A DNA stretch of 64,000 bases from Streptomyces sp. NBC_01689. GTDB lineage: Bacteria; Actinomycetota; Actinomycetes; Streptomycetales; Streptomycetaceae. Position 1 is the stretch's first letter. The number at the start of each line of letters is the position of its first letter. Below are positions 51,196 through 63,384 of this stretch, piece after piece. The DNA lies in contig NZ_CP109592.1 of NCBI RefSeq assembly GCF_036250675.1, positions 5,704,001-5,768,000 on the forward strand, read 5' to 3'. The notes under the pieces were generated by a model. That model was not told where the DNA came from and did not search any database. It saw nothing but the letters and a program-made list of their open reading frames with translations. Position numbers and translations under genes: made by a program.

Positions 51196-52202
51196 GCCGG
51201 GTCGGACGCTTCCGTCTTGCGCCGGGCGGAGGACCCGTCGGTGTCCCGCTTGGAATCGATACGCGAGCGTGACGGCCAGCGCACGTCGTACGCCCAGCCC
51301 AGTTGCTCGCACCAGCGGATGATCCGGGCCGAGGAGTCCAGCTGGCCGCGCTCCACACCGTGCCGCGCCGAGGTCGGGTCGGCGTGGTGCAGGTTGTGCC
51401 AGGACTCGCCGCAGGACAGCACGGCCAGCCACCACACGTTGCCCGAGCGGTCACGCGACTTGAACGGGCGCTTGCCCACTGCGTGACAGATCGAGTTGAT
51501 CGACCAGGTCACGTGGTGCAGCAGGGCCACCCGGACGAGCGAGCCCCAGAAGAAGCCGGTGAACGCGCCCCACCAGGACATCGTCGCCAGACCGCCGATC
51601 AGGGGCGGCAGCGCGAGCGAGAGCATCGTCCAGAAGATGAACTGGCGGGAGATCGCACGGATCGCCGGGTCCTTGATCAGGTCGGGGGCGTACTTCTCCT
51701 GCGGGGTCCGCTCCTCGTCGAACATCCAGCCGATGTGCGCCCACCACAGGCCCTTCATCAGCGCCGGAACCGTCTCGCCGTAACGCCACGGCGAATGCGG
51801 GTCGCCCTCGGCGTCGGAGAACTTGTGGTGCTTGCGGTGGTCGGCGACCCAGCGGACGACCGGACCCTCCACCGCCATCGAACCGGCGATCGCGACCGCG
51901 ATCCGCAGCGGGCGTTTCGCCTTGAAGGAACCGTGTGTGAAGTACCGGTGGTAGCCGATCGTGACGCCGTGGCACCCCAGGTAGTAGAAGAAGACCATCA
52001 GCCCGAGATCCAGCCAGCTCACCCCCCAGCCCCAGGCCAGCGGCACCGCCGCGATCAGCGCGAGGAAGGGGACGGTGATGAAGAGGAGGAGCGTGAGCTG
52101 TTCGAGTGACCCCTTCTTCTCCCCGCCGAGGGTGGCGGAGGGGAGCGAGGGATCGTCGTTCGCCCCCGGGGCATCGTCGATCACATCGGAGCTCGTGGTC
52201 AT
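51192..52202 (-). CDS. Membrane acyl-CoA (delta-9) desaturase
   Basis: 336 residues from ATG 52202. Three histidine boxes: HRYFTH, HRKHH and HNLHH; four TM helices in two pairs. Introduces a double bond into fatty acyl chains with ferredoxin/NADPH and diiron chemistry. First gene of the operon with TetR. Upstream frame extension is rejected because it lies across the operator sites. Confidence 0.92.
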   Translation of the reverse strand: MTTSSDVIDDAPGANDDPSLPSATLGGEKKGSLEQLTLLLFITVPFLALIAAVPLAWGWGVSWLDLGLMVFFYYLGCHGVTIGYHRYFTHGSFKAKRPLRIAVAIAGSMAVEGPVVRWVADHRKHHKFSDAEGDPHSPWRYGETVPALMKGLWWAHIGWMFDEERTPQEKYAPDLIKDPAIRAISRQFIFWTMLSLALPPLIGGLATMSWWGAFTGFFWGSLVRVALLHHVTWSINSICHAVGKRPFKSRDRSGNVWWLAVLSCGESWHNLHHADPTSARHGVERGQLDSSARIIRWCEQLGWAYDVRWPSRSRIDSKRDTDGSSARRKTEASDPA

Positions 52203-52286
52203 GGGCGTCCCCTGTGGGATTCGAGGGTGGGGAGGAGTGGCCGGGTACGGGCTCCCAGGGTTCTCCCGTTGTCCGACGGGAATCCC

Positions 52287-52313
52287 TACGCTTCCGTAAC
52301 CTACGGCATCGTA
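52287..52313. promoter_or_regulatory. Two TACG-N4-CGTA operators upstream of the desaturase
   Basis: TACGCTTCCGTA (52287-52298) and TACGGCATCGTA (52302-52313), 15 bp centre to centre, 85-111 bases upstream of the desaturase start. Paired symmetrical sites fit a TetR dimer pair; the regulator encoded downstream is the candidate. Confidence 0.65.
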
Positions 52314-52480
52314 AGTATGGCAGCGCGCTGTCCGGCGGCAACAGCCCGAGACCCTGCGCGTCCACCTGGACACCTATCCTTGGAGTCGGTCGGACAGCGC
52401 GGTCCGTTCTGCTTTATTCCCGGATGCCACGTCCCTAAGCGGCAGCCGCCGCGCGGTCGTCACCCGGGTTCCCTCCCAGA

Positions 52481-52526
52481 CGAGCTTCAGACGAGCTTCC
52501 ACACTCTTCAGCCGAGCTTCCACACT
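52481..52526 (+). repeat. Direct repeats in the ppc leader
   Basis: CGAGCTTC at 52481, 52492 and 52513; the last two extend to CGAGCTTCCACACT with a 21-bp period, ending just before the ribosome site. Together with the desaturase operators, these are the visible features of the 340-bp divergent spacer 52203-52542. Could bind an activator in phase with the helix. Confidence 0.4.
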
Positions 52527-52542
52527 GCAAGGAGCCGCACCT

Positions 52543-55275
<2,733 letters not shown>

Positions 55276-55281
55276 TCACCG

Positions 55282-55333
55282 ACGAGCACGACGGCGGTAC
55301 CCCCGTTTTCGGGGGTACCGCCGTCGTGCTCGT
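55282..55333. terminator. Very strong terminator after ppc
   Basis: 24-bp perfect stem (55282-55305 with 55310-55333) closed by a TTTT loop. Confidence 0.9.
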
Positions 55334-55385
55334 GAGGGCCGGGGAGGTCCCCTTCACAGGGGCCGGGAAGGCGGCCGTCAGCGGT

Positions 55386-55883
55386 TCACAGGGCCAGGAA
55401 GGCCGCCGTCAGCAGCGCGACCCCCGCGCCCGCCATCACCCAGGCCGACCGGGTGCGCCGCAGCCCGCCCCCGACCACCACGGCGGCCAGCAGCAGCGCG
55501 CCGCCGAAGGGAACCCACGCGTAGAGCAGCCCGGCCGGGCCGCTGCGGACCACGTCCGCGGTGCCGGGCTTCACCGTGACCGCGTACGTACGGCCCTTGC
55601 GCACCGCGGCCGGTTCCTCGATCGTCACGCGGGCCCGCGCCCGGGAACCCGCCGAGACCGGCCGGTAGGGACCGGTGCACCGGTCCTGCGAGCACGCCGT
55701 CACGGTCATCGTGCCCTGCTCCCGGCCCTTGCCCAGCATCACGTGCTGAGCCGTGCCCCAGGAGCCCTGGACACCGGCGAGCAGGATCAGTGCCGCGACC
55801 GTCCCCATCGCCGCGAGCCGCCCGAACCGCAGCGCCGTCCGCGCGTTCTTGCGGGGGCGCTTGCGTGAGCGGGCGGCGGACAT
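55386..55883 (-). CDS. Membrane protein with extracellular domain, unknown
   Basis: 165 residues. TM near 22-42 (LAAMGTVAALILLAGV), extracellular part with a Cys pair (TACSQDRCTGPY) that likely forms a disulfide, then two C-terminal TM helices (GGALLLAAVVVGGGL and AWVMAGAGVALLTAAFLAL). No family recognised. Confidence 0.65.
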   Translation of the reverse strand: MSAARSRKRPRKNARTALRFGRLAAMGTVAALILLAGVQGSWGTAQHVMLGKGREQGTMTVTACSQDRCTGPYRPVSAGSRARARVTIEEPAAVRKGRTYAVTVKPGTADVVRSGPAGLLYAWVPFGGALLLAAVVVGGGLRRTRSAWVMAGAGVALLTAAFLAL

Positions 55884-56001
55884 GGCGGCGATCCTTGGCC
55901 ATGGCCGTACGTGCGGTCAACTCGGCCGGGGACAAGTCCGCAGTTGTGCGCGTACGTCGCCCCGGGGTCACCGTCCGGAAGGTGAGGGCCCCGGCCGCGG
56001 C

Positions 56002-56598
56002 TCAGGAGTTGTACGTGCCCTGCGCGCGTTCCAGCCCGTCGATGACGAGGCATTCCACCGCGTCGGCGGCCCGGTCCACGAAGTAGCCCAGTTCCTTGCG
56101 CTCGGCCGGGGCGAAGTCCTTGAGCACGAAGTCGGCGACCTGCATCCGGCCCGGGGGACGGCCGATGCCGAAGCGCACGCGGTGGTAGTCGGGGCCCATC
56201 GCCTTCGTCATGGACTTCAGCCCGTTGTGCCCGTTGTCGCCACCGCCCAGTTTGAGCCGCAGCACGCCGTGGTCGATGTCGAGTTCGTCGTGGACCGCGA
56301 CGACGTGGGCGAGCGGCACCTTGTAGAAGTCGCGCAGCGCGTTCACCGGCCCGCCGGACAGGTTCATGTACGACATCGGCTTGGCCAGGATCACCCGGCG
56401 GTTCGCCGGGCCGGGCGGGCCGATACGGCCCTCGATCACCTGCGCCTGGGCCTTCCCCGCCCGCTTGAATCTGCCGCCGATCCGCTCCGCCAGCAGGTCG
56501 GCGACCATGAAGCCCACGTTGTGCCGGTTCATGGCGTACTCGGGGCCGGGGTTGCCGAGGCCCACGATCAGCCAGGGGGCGCCTGCGTCCGTCGTCAC
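56002..56598 (-). CDS. pth: Peptidyl-tRNA hydrolase
   Basis: 198 residues from GTG 56598 (GGGAGA eight bases upstream; ATG 56613 is an alternative). Motifs: [22 protein letters not shown] with catalytic His, [43 protein letters not shown]. Recycles peptidyl-tRNA. End of the glmU-prs-rplY-pth set. Confidence 0.95.
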   Translation of the reverse strand: MTTDAGAPWLIVGLGNPGPEYAMNRHNVGFMVADLLAERIGGRFKRAGKAQAQVIEGRIGPPGPANRRVILAKPMSYMNLSGGPVNALRDFYKVPLAHVVAVHDELDIDHGVLRLKLGGGDNGHNGLKSMTKAMGPDYHRVRFGIGRPPGRMQVADFVLKDFAPAERKELGYFVDRAADAVECLVIDGLERAQGTYNS

Positions 56599-56701
56599 GT
56601 CGGTGTCTCCCATGGGTCCTTGATGCGCCTCTGTCCTTGACAACACACCGACCGCCGCCCCGGGAGGGAGCGGCGGCCGGCGAGTGGGATTCCGGGAGGA
56701 A

Positions 56702-57286
56702 TCAGGCCTCGGTGGTCTCGGTCTCGGCCTCGGCCGGGGCCTCCTCCGCCTGGGCGGCGAGGACCTGGAGGACGACCGCGTCCTCGTCGATCGCCAGCGA
56801 GGTGCCCTTGGGGAGCGGGATGTCCTTGGCCAGGATGGAGGCGCCGGCCTCCAGGCCCTCGATGGAGACGGTGACCGACTCCGGGATGTGGGTGGCCTCG
56901 GCCTCGACGGTCAGCGTGCTGAGCACGTGCTCGAGCAGGTAGGCGCCCGGGGCCAGCTCGCCCTCGGTGTGGACCGGGATCTCGACGTTGACCTTCTCGC
57001 CGCGCTTCACGAGGAGCAGGTCGACGTGGACCAGGTAGCCCTTGATGGCGTCGCGCTGGACGGCCTTCGGGATCGCGAGCTCGCTCTTGCCGTCGACGTC
57101 CAGGGAGAGCAGGACGTTCGGGGTGCGCAGGGCGAGCAGCAGGTCGTGGCCCGGCAGCGTCACGTGGACCGGCTCGGTGCCGTGGCCGTAGACCACGCCG
57201 GGAACCTTGTTCTCACGGCGGATGCGGCGGGCCGCGCCCTTGCCGAACTCGGTGCGGGTCTGGGCGGCGAGCTTGACCTCGGACAT
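56702..57286 (-). CDS. rplY: Ribosomal protein L25 / general stress protein CTC
   Basis: 194 residues from ATG 57286 with GAGGAG upstream. L25 domain ([33 protein letters not shown]) and TL5/CTC C-terminal domain; Glu/Ala-rich acidic tail. Binds 5S rRNA. Usual actinobacterial position between prs and pth. Confidence 0.95.
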   Translation of the reverse strand: MSEVKLAAQTRTEFGKGAARRIRRENKVPGVVYGHGTEPVHVTLPGHDLLLALRTPNVLLSLDVDGKSELAIPKAVQRDAIKGYLVHVDLLLVKRGEKVNVEIPVHTEGELAPGAYLLEHVLSTLTVEAEATHIPESVTVSIEGLEAGASILAKDIPLPKGTSLAIDEDAVVLQVLAAQAEEAPAEAETETTEA

Positions 57287-57390
57287 GTTCACTCCTCGTA
57301 GTAAGGGGCCCGAAGGGCCTGGGGATGAGTCACCCGGCCGAACATCGGCCTGCTACGAAGAGCGCGTCGATAACGGACCGCCACACAGCA

Positions 57391-57445
57391 GTGTGGCCTC
57401 CCTCGCCGAGCAACTGTCGCAGTCTACTCGGCGGGAAGGCCACAC
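57391..57445. terminator. Long hairpin between prs and rplY
   Basis: GTGTGGCC (57391-57398) and GCCGAG (57405-57410) pair with CTCGGC (57427-57432) and GGCCACAC (57438-57445). It could end prs transcription or regulate L25 synthesis. Confidence 0.6.
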
Positions 57446-57457
57446 CCAAAAGGATCT

Positions 57458-58432
57458 TTACTGCTCCTCGAACAGGCTCGTCACCGAGCCGTCCTCGAAG
57501 ACCTCACGCACCGCGTTGGCGATGGTCGGCGCGATGGAGAGCACCGTGATCTTGTCCAGCTCCAGTTCGCCCGGGGTCGGCAGGGTGTCCGTGAAGACGA
57601 ACTCGCTCACCTTGGAGTTCTTCAGGCGGTCGGCGGCCGGACCGGAGAGCACGCCGTGCGTGGCCGTGACGATGACGTCCTCGGCGCCGTGCGCGAAGAG
57701 GGCGTCGGCGGCGGCGCAGATCGTGCCACCCGTGTCGATCATGTCGTCGACGAGGACGCAGACGCGGCCCTTCACGTCACCGACGACCTCGTGGACGGTG
57801 ACCTGGTTGGCGACGTCCTTGTCGCGGCGCTTGTGCACGATCGCCAGCGGGGCGTCCAGGCGGTCGCACCAGCGGTCGGCGACGCGCACACGGCCCGCGT
57901 CCGGGGAGACGACGGTGAGCTTCGACCGGTCGACCTTGGCGCCCACGTAGTCCGCCAGGATCGGCAGCGCGAAGAGGTGGTCGACCGGGCCGTCGAAGAA
58001 GCCCTGGATCTGGTCGGTGTGCAGGTCGACGGTGAGGATGCGGTCGGCGCCCGCCGTCTTCATCAGGTCCGCGATCAGACGCGCCGAGATCGGTTCACGT
58101 CCGCGGTGCTTCTTGTCCTGGCGGGCGTAACCGTAGAACGGCACGATGACCGTGATGCTCCGCGCGGACGCCCGCTTCAGGGCGTCGATCATGATCAGCT
58201 GCTCCATGATCCACTTGTTGATGGGAGCCGTGTGGCTCTGCATCAGGAAGCAGTCGGCGCCGCGGGCGGACTCCTGGTAGCGGATGTAGATCTCGCCGTT
58301 GGCGAAGTCGAAGGCCTTCGTCGGGACTACGCCGACACCCAGCTTGTGGGCGACCTCCTCGGCAAGCTCGGGGTGGGCGCGGCCGGAGAAGAACATCATC
58401 TTCTTCTTGCCGGTCGTCTTGATCCCGGTCAC
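57458..58432 (-). CDS. prs: Ribose-phosphate pyrophosphokinase
   Basis: 324 residues from GTG 58432 (GAGGAG upstream). PRPP synthetase motifs: FSGRAHPELAEEVAHKLG, FANGEIYIRYQESARG, DLHTDQIQGFFDGPVDHL and the PRPP loop VLVDDMIDTGGTICAAADAL. Supplies PRPP to nucleotide, His and Trp synthesis. Confidence 0.97.
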   Translation of the reverse strand: MTGIKTTGKKKMMFFSGRAHPELAEEVAHKLGVGVVPTKAFDFANGEIYIRYQESARGADCFLMQSHTAPINKWIMEQLIMIDALKRASARSITVIVPFYGYARQDKKHRGREPISARLIADLMKTAGADRILTVDLHTDQIQGFFDGPVDHLFALPILADYVGAKVDRSKLTVVSPDAGRVRVADRWCDRLDAPLAIVHKRRDKDVANQVTVHEVVGDVKGRVCVLVDDMIDTGGTICAAADALFAHGAEDVIVTATHGVLSGPAADRLKNSKVSEFVFTDTLPTPGELELDKITVLSIAPTIANAVREVFEDGSVTSLFEEQ

Positions 58433-58577
58433 AGCACTGTCTCCTCAGAGGTGTCTCAGCTGGATGGTGAGAGGGCATCTCCACTGGGCGCGGGAGGCCG
58501 TCTCAGCTGGGGGTGCGGGTGCACGGTGCGGGTGTGCACTTATCACGGTACGCCGTGGCAGACGCACCTGTTTCCGG

Positions 58578-60026
58578 TCAGGCTTCGCCTTCCGGCTGCC
58601 CGGAGGCCGCCTCGGCCGCCTTCGCGGCCGCGCTCCCGGGACGCTTGCGGGCCACCCAACCCTCGATATTCCGTTGCTGGCCACGGGCCACGGCGAGCGA
58701 ACCGGGCGGTACGTCCTTGGTGATGACGGAGCCCGCCGCGGTGTACGCGCCGTCCCCGACCGTGACAGGAGCCACAAACATGTTGTCCGAACCGGTGCGG
58801 CAGTGGGAGCCCACGACGGTGTGGTGCTTCTCCTGCCCGTCGTAGTTCACGAAGACACTCGCGGCGCCGATGTTCGAGTGGTCGCCGATCGTCGCGTCGC
58901 CCACGTAGGTGAGGTGCGGGACCTTGCTGCCCTCGCCGATCGTGGCGTTCTTCGTCTCGACGTACGTGCCGACCTTGGCCCTGAGGCCGAGGCGGCTGCC
59001 CGGCCGCAGGTACGCGAACGGGCCGACCTTGGCCTCCGGGCCGATCTCGGCGCTGTCCGCGACCGTGTTGTCGACGCGCGCCCCCGCGCCCACCCTGGTG
59101 TCCTTCAGGCGGCAGTTGGGCCCGACCTCGGCGCCCTCGGCGAGGTGGGTGGCGCCCTGGAGCTGGGTGCCGGGGTGCACGATCGCGTCCTGCTCGAAGG
59201 TGACGGTCACGTCGACCCAGGTCGAGGCCGGGTCCACGACGGTGACGCCGGCGAGCATGGCCCGCTCCAGCAGCCGGTCGTTGAGGGTCCGGCGGGCCGC
59301 CGCCAGCTGGACGCGGTTGTTGATCCCGGCGATCTCGCGGTGGTCGGCGGCGACGGACGCGCCGACCCGGTGCCCGGCCTCGCGCAGGATGCCGAGGACG
59401 TCGGTGAGGTACTCCTCGCCCTGGCTGTTGTCGGTCCGGACCTTGCCGAGCGCGTCCGCGAGCAGCTGCCCGTCGAAGGCGAACACCCCGGAGTTGATCT
59501 CCCGGATCGCCCGCTGCGACTCGGTGGCGTCCTTGTGCTCGACGATCGCGGTGACGGCGCCGCTGGCCCCGTCCCGGACGATACGGCCGTACCCGGTGGC
59601 GTCGGGGACCTCGGCGGTGAGCACGGTGACGGCGTTGCCGTCGGTCTCGTGGGCCGCGGCGAGCCGGCGCAGGGTCTCCCCGCCGAGCAGCGGGGTGTCG
59701 CCGCAGACCACGACGACGGTCCCGTCGAGACCGCCGCCGAGCTCCTCGAGCGCCATGCGGACGGCGTGCCCGGTGCCGTTCTGCTCGGCCTGCACGGCCG
59801 TGCGGACCGTCGGCTCGGACTCGGTGAGGTGGGTGGTGACCTGCTCGCGGGCGTGGCCCACGACGACGACCAGGTTCTCCGGGTCCAACGCGCGGGCGGC
59901 CTCGAGTACATGGCCCACCAGGGAACGACCGCACAGTTCGTGCAGGACCTTCGGTGTGGCCGACTTCATACGGGTGCCCTCACCCGCTGCGAGAACGACG
60001 ACGGCTGCCGGGCGATTGGCGCTCAC
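58578..60026 (-). CDS. glmU: Bifunctional N-acetylglucosamine-1-phosphate uridyltransferase / glucosamine-1-phosphate acetyltransferase
   Basis: 482 residues from GTG 60026. N-terminal nucleotidyltransferase loop VVLAAGEGTRMKSATPKVLH; QAEQNGTGHAV; C-terminal left-handed beta-helix hexapeptides (THLAEGAEVGPNCRL, VGPFAYLRPGSRLG, KVPHLTYVGDATIGDHSNIGA). Makes UDP-GlcNAc for peptidoglycan. The tRNA-Gln gene lies directly upstream. Confidence 0.97.
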   Translation of the reverse strand: MSANRPAAVVVLAAGEGTRMKSATPKVLHELCGRSLVGHVLEAARALDPENLVVVVGHAREQVTTHLTESEPTVRTAVQAEQNGTGHAVRMALEELGGGLDGTVVVVCGDTPLLGGETLRRLAAAHETDGNAVTVLTAEVPDATGYGRIVRDGASGAVTAIVEHKDATESQRAIREINSGVFAFDGQLLADALGKVRTDNSQGEEYLTDVLGILREAGHRVGASVAADHREIAGINNRVQLAAARRTLNDRLLERAMLAGVTVVDPASTWVDVTVTFEQDAIVHPGTQLQGATHLAEGAEVGPNCRLKDTRVGAGARVDNTVADSAEIGPEAKVGPFAYLRPGSRLGLRAKVGTYVETKNATIGEGSKVPHLTYVGDATIGDHSNIGAASVFVNYDGQEKHHTVVGSHCRTGSDNMFVAPVTVGDGAYTAAGSVITKDVPPGSLAVARGQQRNIEGWVARKRPGSAAAKAAEAASGQPEGEA

Positions 60027-60144
60027 GGGACTGCCCTTCGGCTACGGATGACTGGGGTGTGGACAACCGCAGGATACCGGGGCGTATCAGGAGTGACATG
60101 AGAGCGGGCCCCGACGGAACTGTCGGGGCCTGGAAAGGTCATGG

Positions 60145-60216
60145 CTCCCCCGCCAGGACTCGAACCCGGACAGATGGCACCAAAAGCCACAGTGCTGCCA
60201 ATTACACCACGGGGGA
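60145..60216 (-). tRNA. tRNA-Gln (anticodon TTG)
   Basis: Minus strand, 72 bases: acceptor TCCCCCG/CGGGGGA with discriminator G, D-loop with TAATTGGCAG, anticodon stem-loop TGGCT-TTTGG-TGCCA with anticodon TTG, T-arm GGGTTCGAGTCC. CCA is not encoded. It lies 118 bases upstream of glmU in the same orientation. Confidence 0.95.
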
Positions 60217-60456
60217 TCAAACCCGACTGGACCGGGCCTTTGGCCAGGTCGCCGAGCGGGCACCCAACACTATGCCGTACCGGGCGCCTTCGACGCGACG
60301 GTACCGATTCACCCGGACATCCGGGGTCGAACGCCGAGCGATTCGGCAGTTCGGGGGAGACCGGCGGGAGGCACCTCCGATCGGGGGCGGACCGCACGCC
60401 GGGGAGGAGGCGAAACTCACCGGAAAAGGGATGGGGAGCAAACGTAGGCTGGAGCC

Positions 60457-61767
60457 ATGACCACGACGGGGGAAGAGCACACCGCGGCCGGGACAGGGCC
60501 GTGGTGGTGGGTCAGGTGGCGTGGCGCCGCGCTCGACGTGGGCCTCGCGCTCATGTCCGCGGCCGAGTGCGCGACCGAGGGGATTCCGTTCGCGCACGAC
60601 GCGGGCCTGCCGGCGGCGGTGGGCGCGGTGTTCGGGCTGCTCGCGGGCTCCGTGCTGCTGCTGCGGCGGAAGTGGCCGATCGCCGTCGTCCTGGTGTCGA
60701 TCGCGATCACGCCCGCGCAGATGGGCTTCGCGATGGGGCTCGTCGGGCTGTACACGCTCGCCGCGTCGGAGCTGCCGCGCCGGATCATCGGGGCGCTCGC
60801 CGGGATGTCCTTCGCCGGGATGCTGATCGTCACGTTCGTCCGGGCCCATCAGGGGATGGTGCGCGGGGACGTGACGATGGGGGACTGGTTCGTCCCCTTC
60901 GTCTCCATCACCACCGCCATCGGGATGACCGCCCCGCCCGTCCTGCTCGGCCTCTACGTCGGGGCACGGCGCCGGCTGATGGAGAGCCTGCGGGAACGGG
61001 CCGACTCCCTGGAACGGGAGCTGCAACTGCTGGCCGAGCGGGCCGAGGAGCGGGCGGAGTGGGCGCGCAACGAGGAGCGCACCAGGATCGCCCGCGAGAT
61101 GCACGACGTGGTCGCGCACCGGGTGTCCCTGATGGTGGTCCACGCGGCGGCCCTCCAGGCCGTGGCCCGCAAGGACCCCGAGAAGGCCGTACGGAACGCG
61201 GCCCTCGTCGGTGACATGGGACGCCAGGCGCTGACCGAGCTGCGCGAGATGCTGGGCGTGCTGCGCACGGGGGACGGGCTGGCCGCGCGGCCCCAGCCGG
61301 TGCCGCTGGCCGCGGTGGGCGTGGCGGCGGCCGCGGCGGCGTCCCGCGCGGTCGACGACCCGGGAGAGGGCCCCAGCCTCGCGGAACTGGACGAGCTGGT
61401 CGGGCAGTCGGCGGCGGCCGGCATGGTGGTCGCCCTCTCGGTGGAGGGCGACACCCGGCCGTACGCGCCGGAGATCGAGCAGACCGCCTACCGGGTCGTC
61501 CAGGAGGCCCTGACCAACGTCCACAAGCACGCGGCCGGCGCCAAGACGTACGTGCGGCTGGCCCACCGGGTGTCCGAGATCGCCATGCAGGTCGAGAACG
61601 AGTGTCCGCCCGAGGCGGGGGTCGGGTCCGCGGTACGGCTCCCCAGCGGCGGGAACGGGCTGCTGGGGATGAAGGAGCGGGTCGCCGCGCTCGGCGGGGT
61701 GTTCGTGTCCGGGCCGACGGACGCGGGCGGGTTCCGGGTGTCGGCGGTGCTTCCGGCGGAGGCGTGA
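60457..61767 (+). CDS. Two-component sensor histidine kinase (HisKA_3 type)
   Basis: 436 residues from ATG 60457; TAGGCT seven bases upstream suggests leaderless expression. Four or five TM helices (about 25-165), coiled coil (RLMESLRERADSLERELQLL), HisKA_3 dimerisation region with the phosphorylated His in REMHDVVAHRVS, and an HATPase domain (EALTNVHKHAAG, GGNGLLGMKERV). No response regulator gene is adjacent in the window; the partner is elsewhere. Confidence 0.92.
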   Translation: MTTTGEEHTAAGTGPWWWVRWRGAALDVGLALMSAAECATEGIPFAHDAGLPAAVGAVFGLLAGSVLLLRRKWPIAVVLVSIAITPAQMGFAMGLVGLYTLAASELPRRIIGALAGMSFAGMLIVTFVRAHQGMVRGDVTMGDWFVPFVSITTAIGMTAPPVLLGLYVGARRRLMESLRERADSLERELQLLAERAEERAEWARNEERTRIAREMHDVVAHRVSLMVVHAAALQAVARKDPEKAVRNAALVGDMGRQALTELREMLGVLRTGDGLAARPQPVPLAAVGVAAAAAASRAVDDPGEGPSLAELDELVGQSAAAGMVVALSVEGDTRPYAPEIEQTAYRVVQEALTNVHKHAAGAKTYVRLAHRVSEIAMQVENECPPEAGVGSAVRLPSGGNGLLGMKERVAALGGVFVSGPTDAGGFRVSAVLPAEA

Positions 61768-62008
61768 ACGCGACCGCTCCCAGGACCAGGGCTTCGGCCT
61801 GGACGGCCTCGTCCTCAGACGCCGGACGGGCTGAGGATGCCGGCCGGCGCTGAAAGGCTCATGTGGTGATCTTTCCGACGCGGGCGCGCATCTCCAGCCC
61901 GTCCGGCGTTTGAGGACGAGCCCTTCGGGCGAAGGCGGGGGTCTGGGGGCGGAGCCCCCAGGTACGGATGGGTCGGGTAGGGGCGGCGGGGGCGAAGGAA
62001 CGGGGTCG
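61768..62008. repeat. Dispersed Streptomyces inverted repeat
   Basis: CTCGTCCTCAGACGCCGGACGGGCT (positions 61809-61833) faces its inverse CAGCCCGTCCGGCG...GAGGACGAG (61897-61921), followed by the same right arm seen at 34703-34757 (CTGGGGGCGGAGCCCCCAGG to GGCGGCGGGGGCG, 61940-61993). Probably a terminator for the kinase gene; no gene here. Confidence 0.7.
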
Positions 62009-62503
62009 TCAGCCCGCGGTCAGACGCCCCGGCTCGATGCCGGAGACGAGCGTCGTCAGCGCCGTGTCGATGTCCGGTCCGAGATACCAGTCCCCGGTGT
62101 GATCGAGCGCGTACACCCGCCCCTCGCTGTCGATGGCGAGCAACGCCCGGGAGTCCGCCTCCTCACCCAGTGGACACACCTCCGCATCGAGCGCCCGCCC
62201 GAGATCCCCGAGCGTGCGGGCCATGTGCAGCCCGTGCAGCGGATCGAGGTGCAGCGCGCTCGGCGCGAGCTGCCGTCCGGGCCCGGACGGCACGACCCGC
62301 AGCCCGCCGAACTCCGCCCACGCCTCCACCGCGGCCGGGAACACGGCATGCCGGTGCCCGGCGGGCGACTCGTGCTCGCGCAGCGCGTCAGCCCAGTACT
62401 CGGCCTGCTTTATGTCCCAGCGTCCGGGCTGCCACCCCGCGGAGCGGAGCGCGGCGTCCACGGGGACGGAGAAGCGTGTGGAGGTGGTGCGGTCGGCGTG
62501 CAT
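62009..62503 (-). CDS. SUKH-3 domain immunity-like protein
   Basis: 164 residues from ATG 62503. Pattern of the SUKH-3 family: AGWQPGRWDIKQAEYWADAL, EAWAEFGGLRVVPSGPG, LHLDPLHGLHMARTLGDLG, VCPLGEEADSRALLAIDSEGRVY, and the C-terminal DIDTALTTLVSGI. SUKH proteins usually neutralise nuclease or deaminase toxins. It lies directly downstream of the deaminase-like gene at 62650. Confidence 0.82.
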   Translation of the reverse strand: MHADRTTSTRFSVPVDAALRSAGWQPGRWDIKQAEYWADALREHESPAGHRHAVFPAAVEAWAEFGGLRVVPSGPGRQLAPSALHLDPLHGLHMARTLGDLGRALDAEVCPLGEEADSRALLAIDSEGRVYALDHTGDWYLGPDIDTALTTLVSGIEPGRLTAG

Positions 62504-62649
62504 CTGCCCTTCGTTCGTCGAGCGACATGGGATCGGGGGACATCCGGGGGACAACGGGGGGACAACGGTCCGGCGGCGCGGTGAGGGGTGAGCGGCGGGG
62601 AGGGAAAAGGGGGGCGCCGTCGTAGGTACGGGTGCGGAGGCCGCGCGGT

Positions 62650-63156
62650 TCAGGCGTCGGCGGACGCCGTGGGGTCGACGACGCGGACACCGAAGTGCTC
62701 GCTGAGCGCCGTGCAGGCGCGGCAGGGCGCCGCGAAGCTCCCGTGCAGCGGGTCGCCGTCCTCACGGATGCGGCGCGCGGTGAGCTTGGCCTGCTTGAGG
62801 GCCCGGCGCGCCTCACCGTTCGTCATCGGCTTGCGCGCGGCCCGCTTGCTGCGCGCCGCGTCGAGGCCGGTGATGTGCCGGGAGATCAGGATCGCCTCGG
62901 CGCAGCGTCCGGTGAAGCGGTCGCGCTGCGCGCTGGTGAGGGTGTCGAGGAAGTCCTGGACCAAGGGGTGCAGGACGGGCGGCTGGTCGCCGCGGGCCGC
63001 GGTCCCCGTGAGGGTCGCGCCGCGTACGGAGAGGGCGGCGGCGACGGTCGGGAGTATGCCGTCCCGGCGGTGCAGGAGGGTGGGGGTGCGCGCCGCCTCG
63101 GAGCTGCTCCAGCCGAGGCGCGGGTCCCCGGACGTGCCTGTATGCGTCGCGTTCAT
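62650..63156 (-). CDS. YwqJ-related deaminase-fold protein
   Basis: 168 residues from ATG 63156, GGGAAGAG upstream. Deaminase zinc site: CAE in FTGRCAEAILISRHI and a CxxC in SFAAPCRACTALSEHFGV. YwqJ-type deaminases are known as C-terminal toxin domains of polymorphic systems; this one stands alone with a 55-residue N-terminal extension and no secretion signal. Next to two SUKH-containing genes, which are typical immunity partners. Confidence 0.78.
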   Translation of the reverse strand: MNATHTGTSGDPRLGWSSSEAARTPTLLHRRDGILPTVAAALSVRGATLTGTAARGDQPPVLHPLVQDFLDTLTSAQRDRFTGRCAEAILISRHITGLDAARSKRAARKPMTNGEARRALKQAKLTARRIREDGDPLHGSFAAPCRACTALSEHFGVRVVDPTASADA

Positions 63157-63384
63157 GATCACTCTTCCCTCCCGTGCATCCCCCGATGCGGCTACAGACT
63201 GCCAAACGGCTCGGCCGGTGGGGAAGCTGGGGCGCGCGACACGCCCGGGCTTCGCCGCACCGTCACGGCGAGGTGACGGCAGGTCACGGAATCGGAGGCC
63301 CGGTGACCGGTGTCCGTCAACCGCATAGGCTGTCGACATCCGCGATCCACAGAGCTCTTGAGAACGCCGCAGGGGGCAACAGCG

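Noticed and set aside
60145..60216. A second integration site at tRNA-Gln
   Set aside because: No integrase next to it and no repeated copy of the tRNA 3' end in the window.
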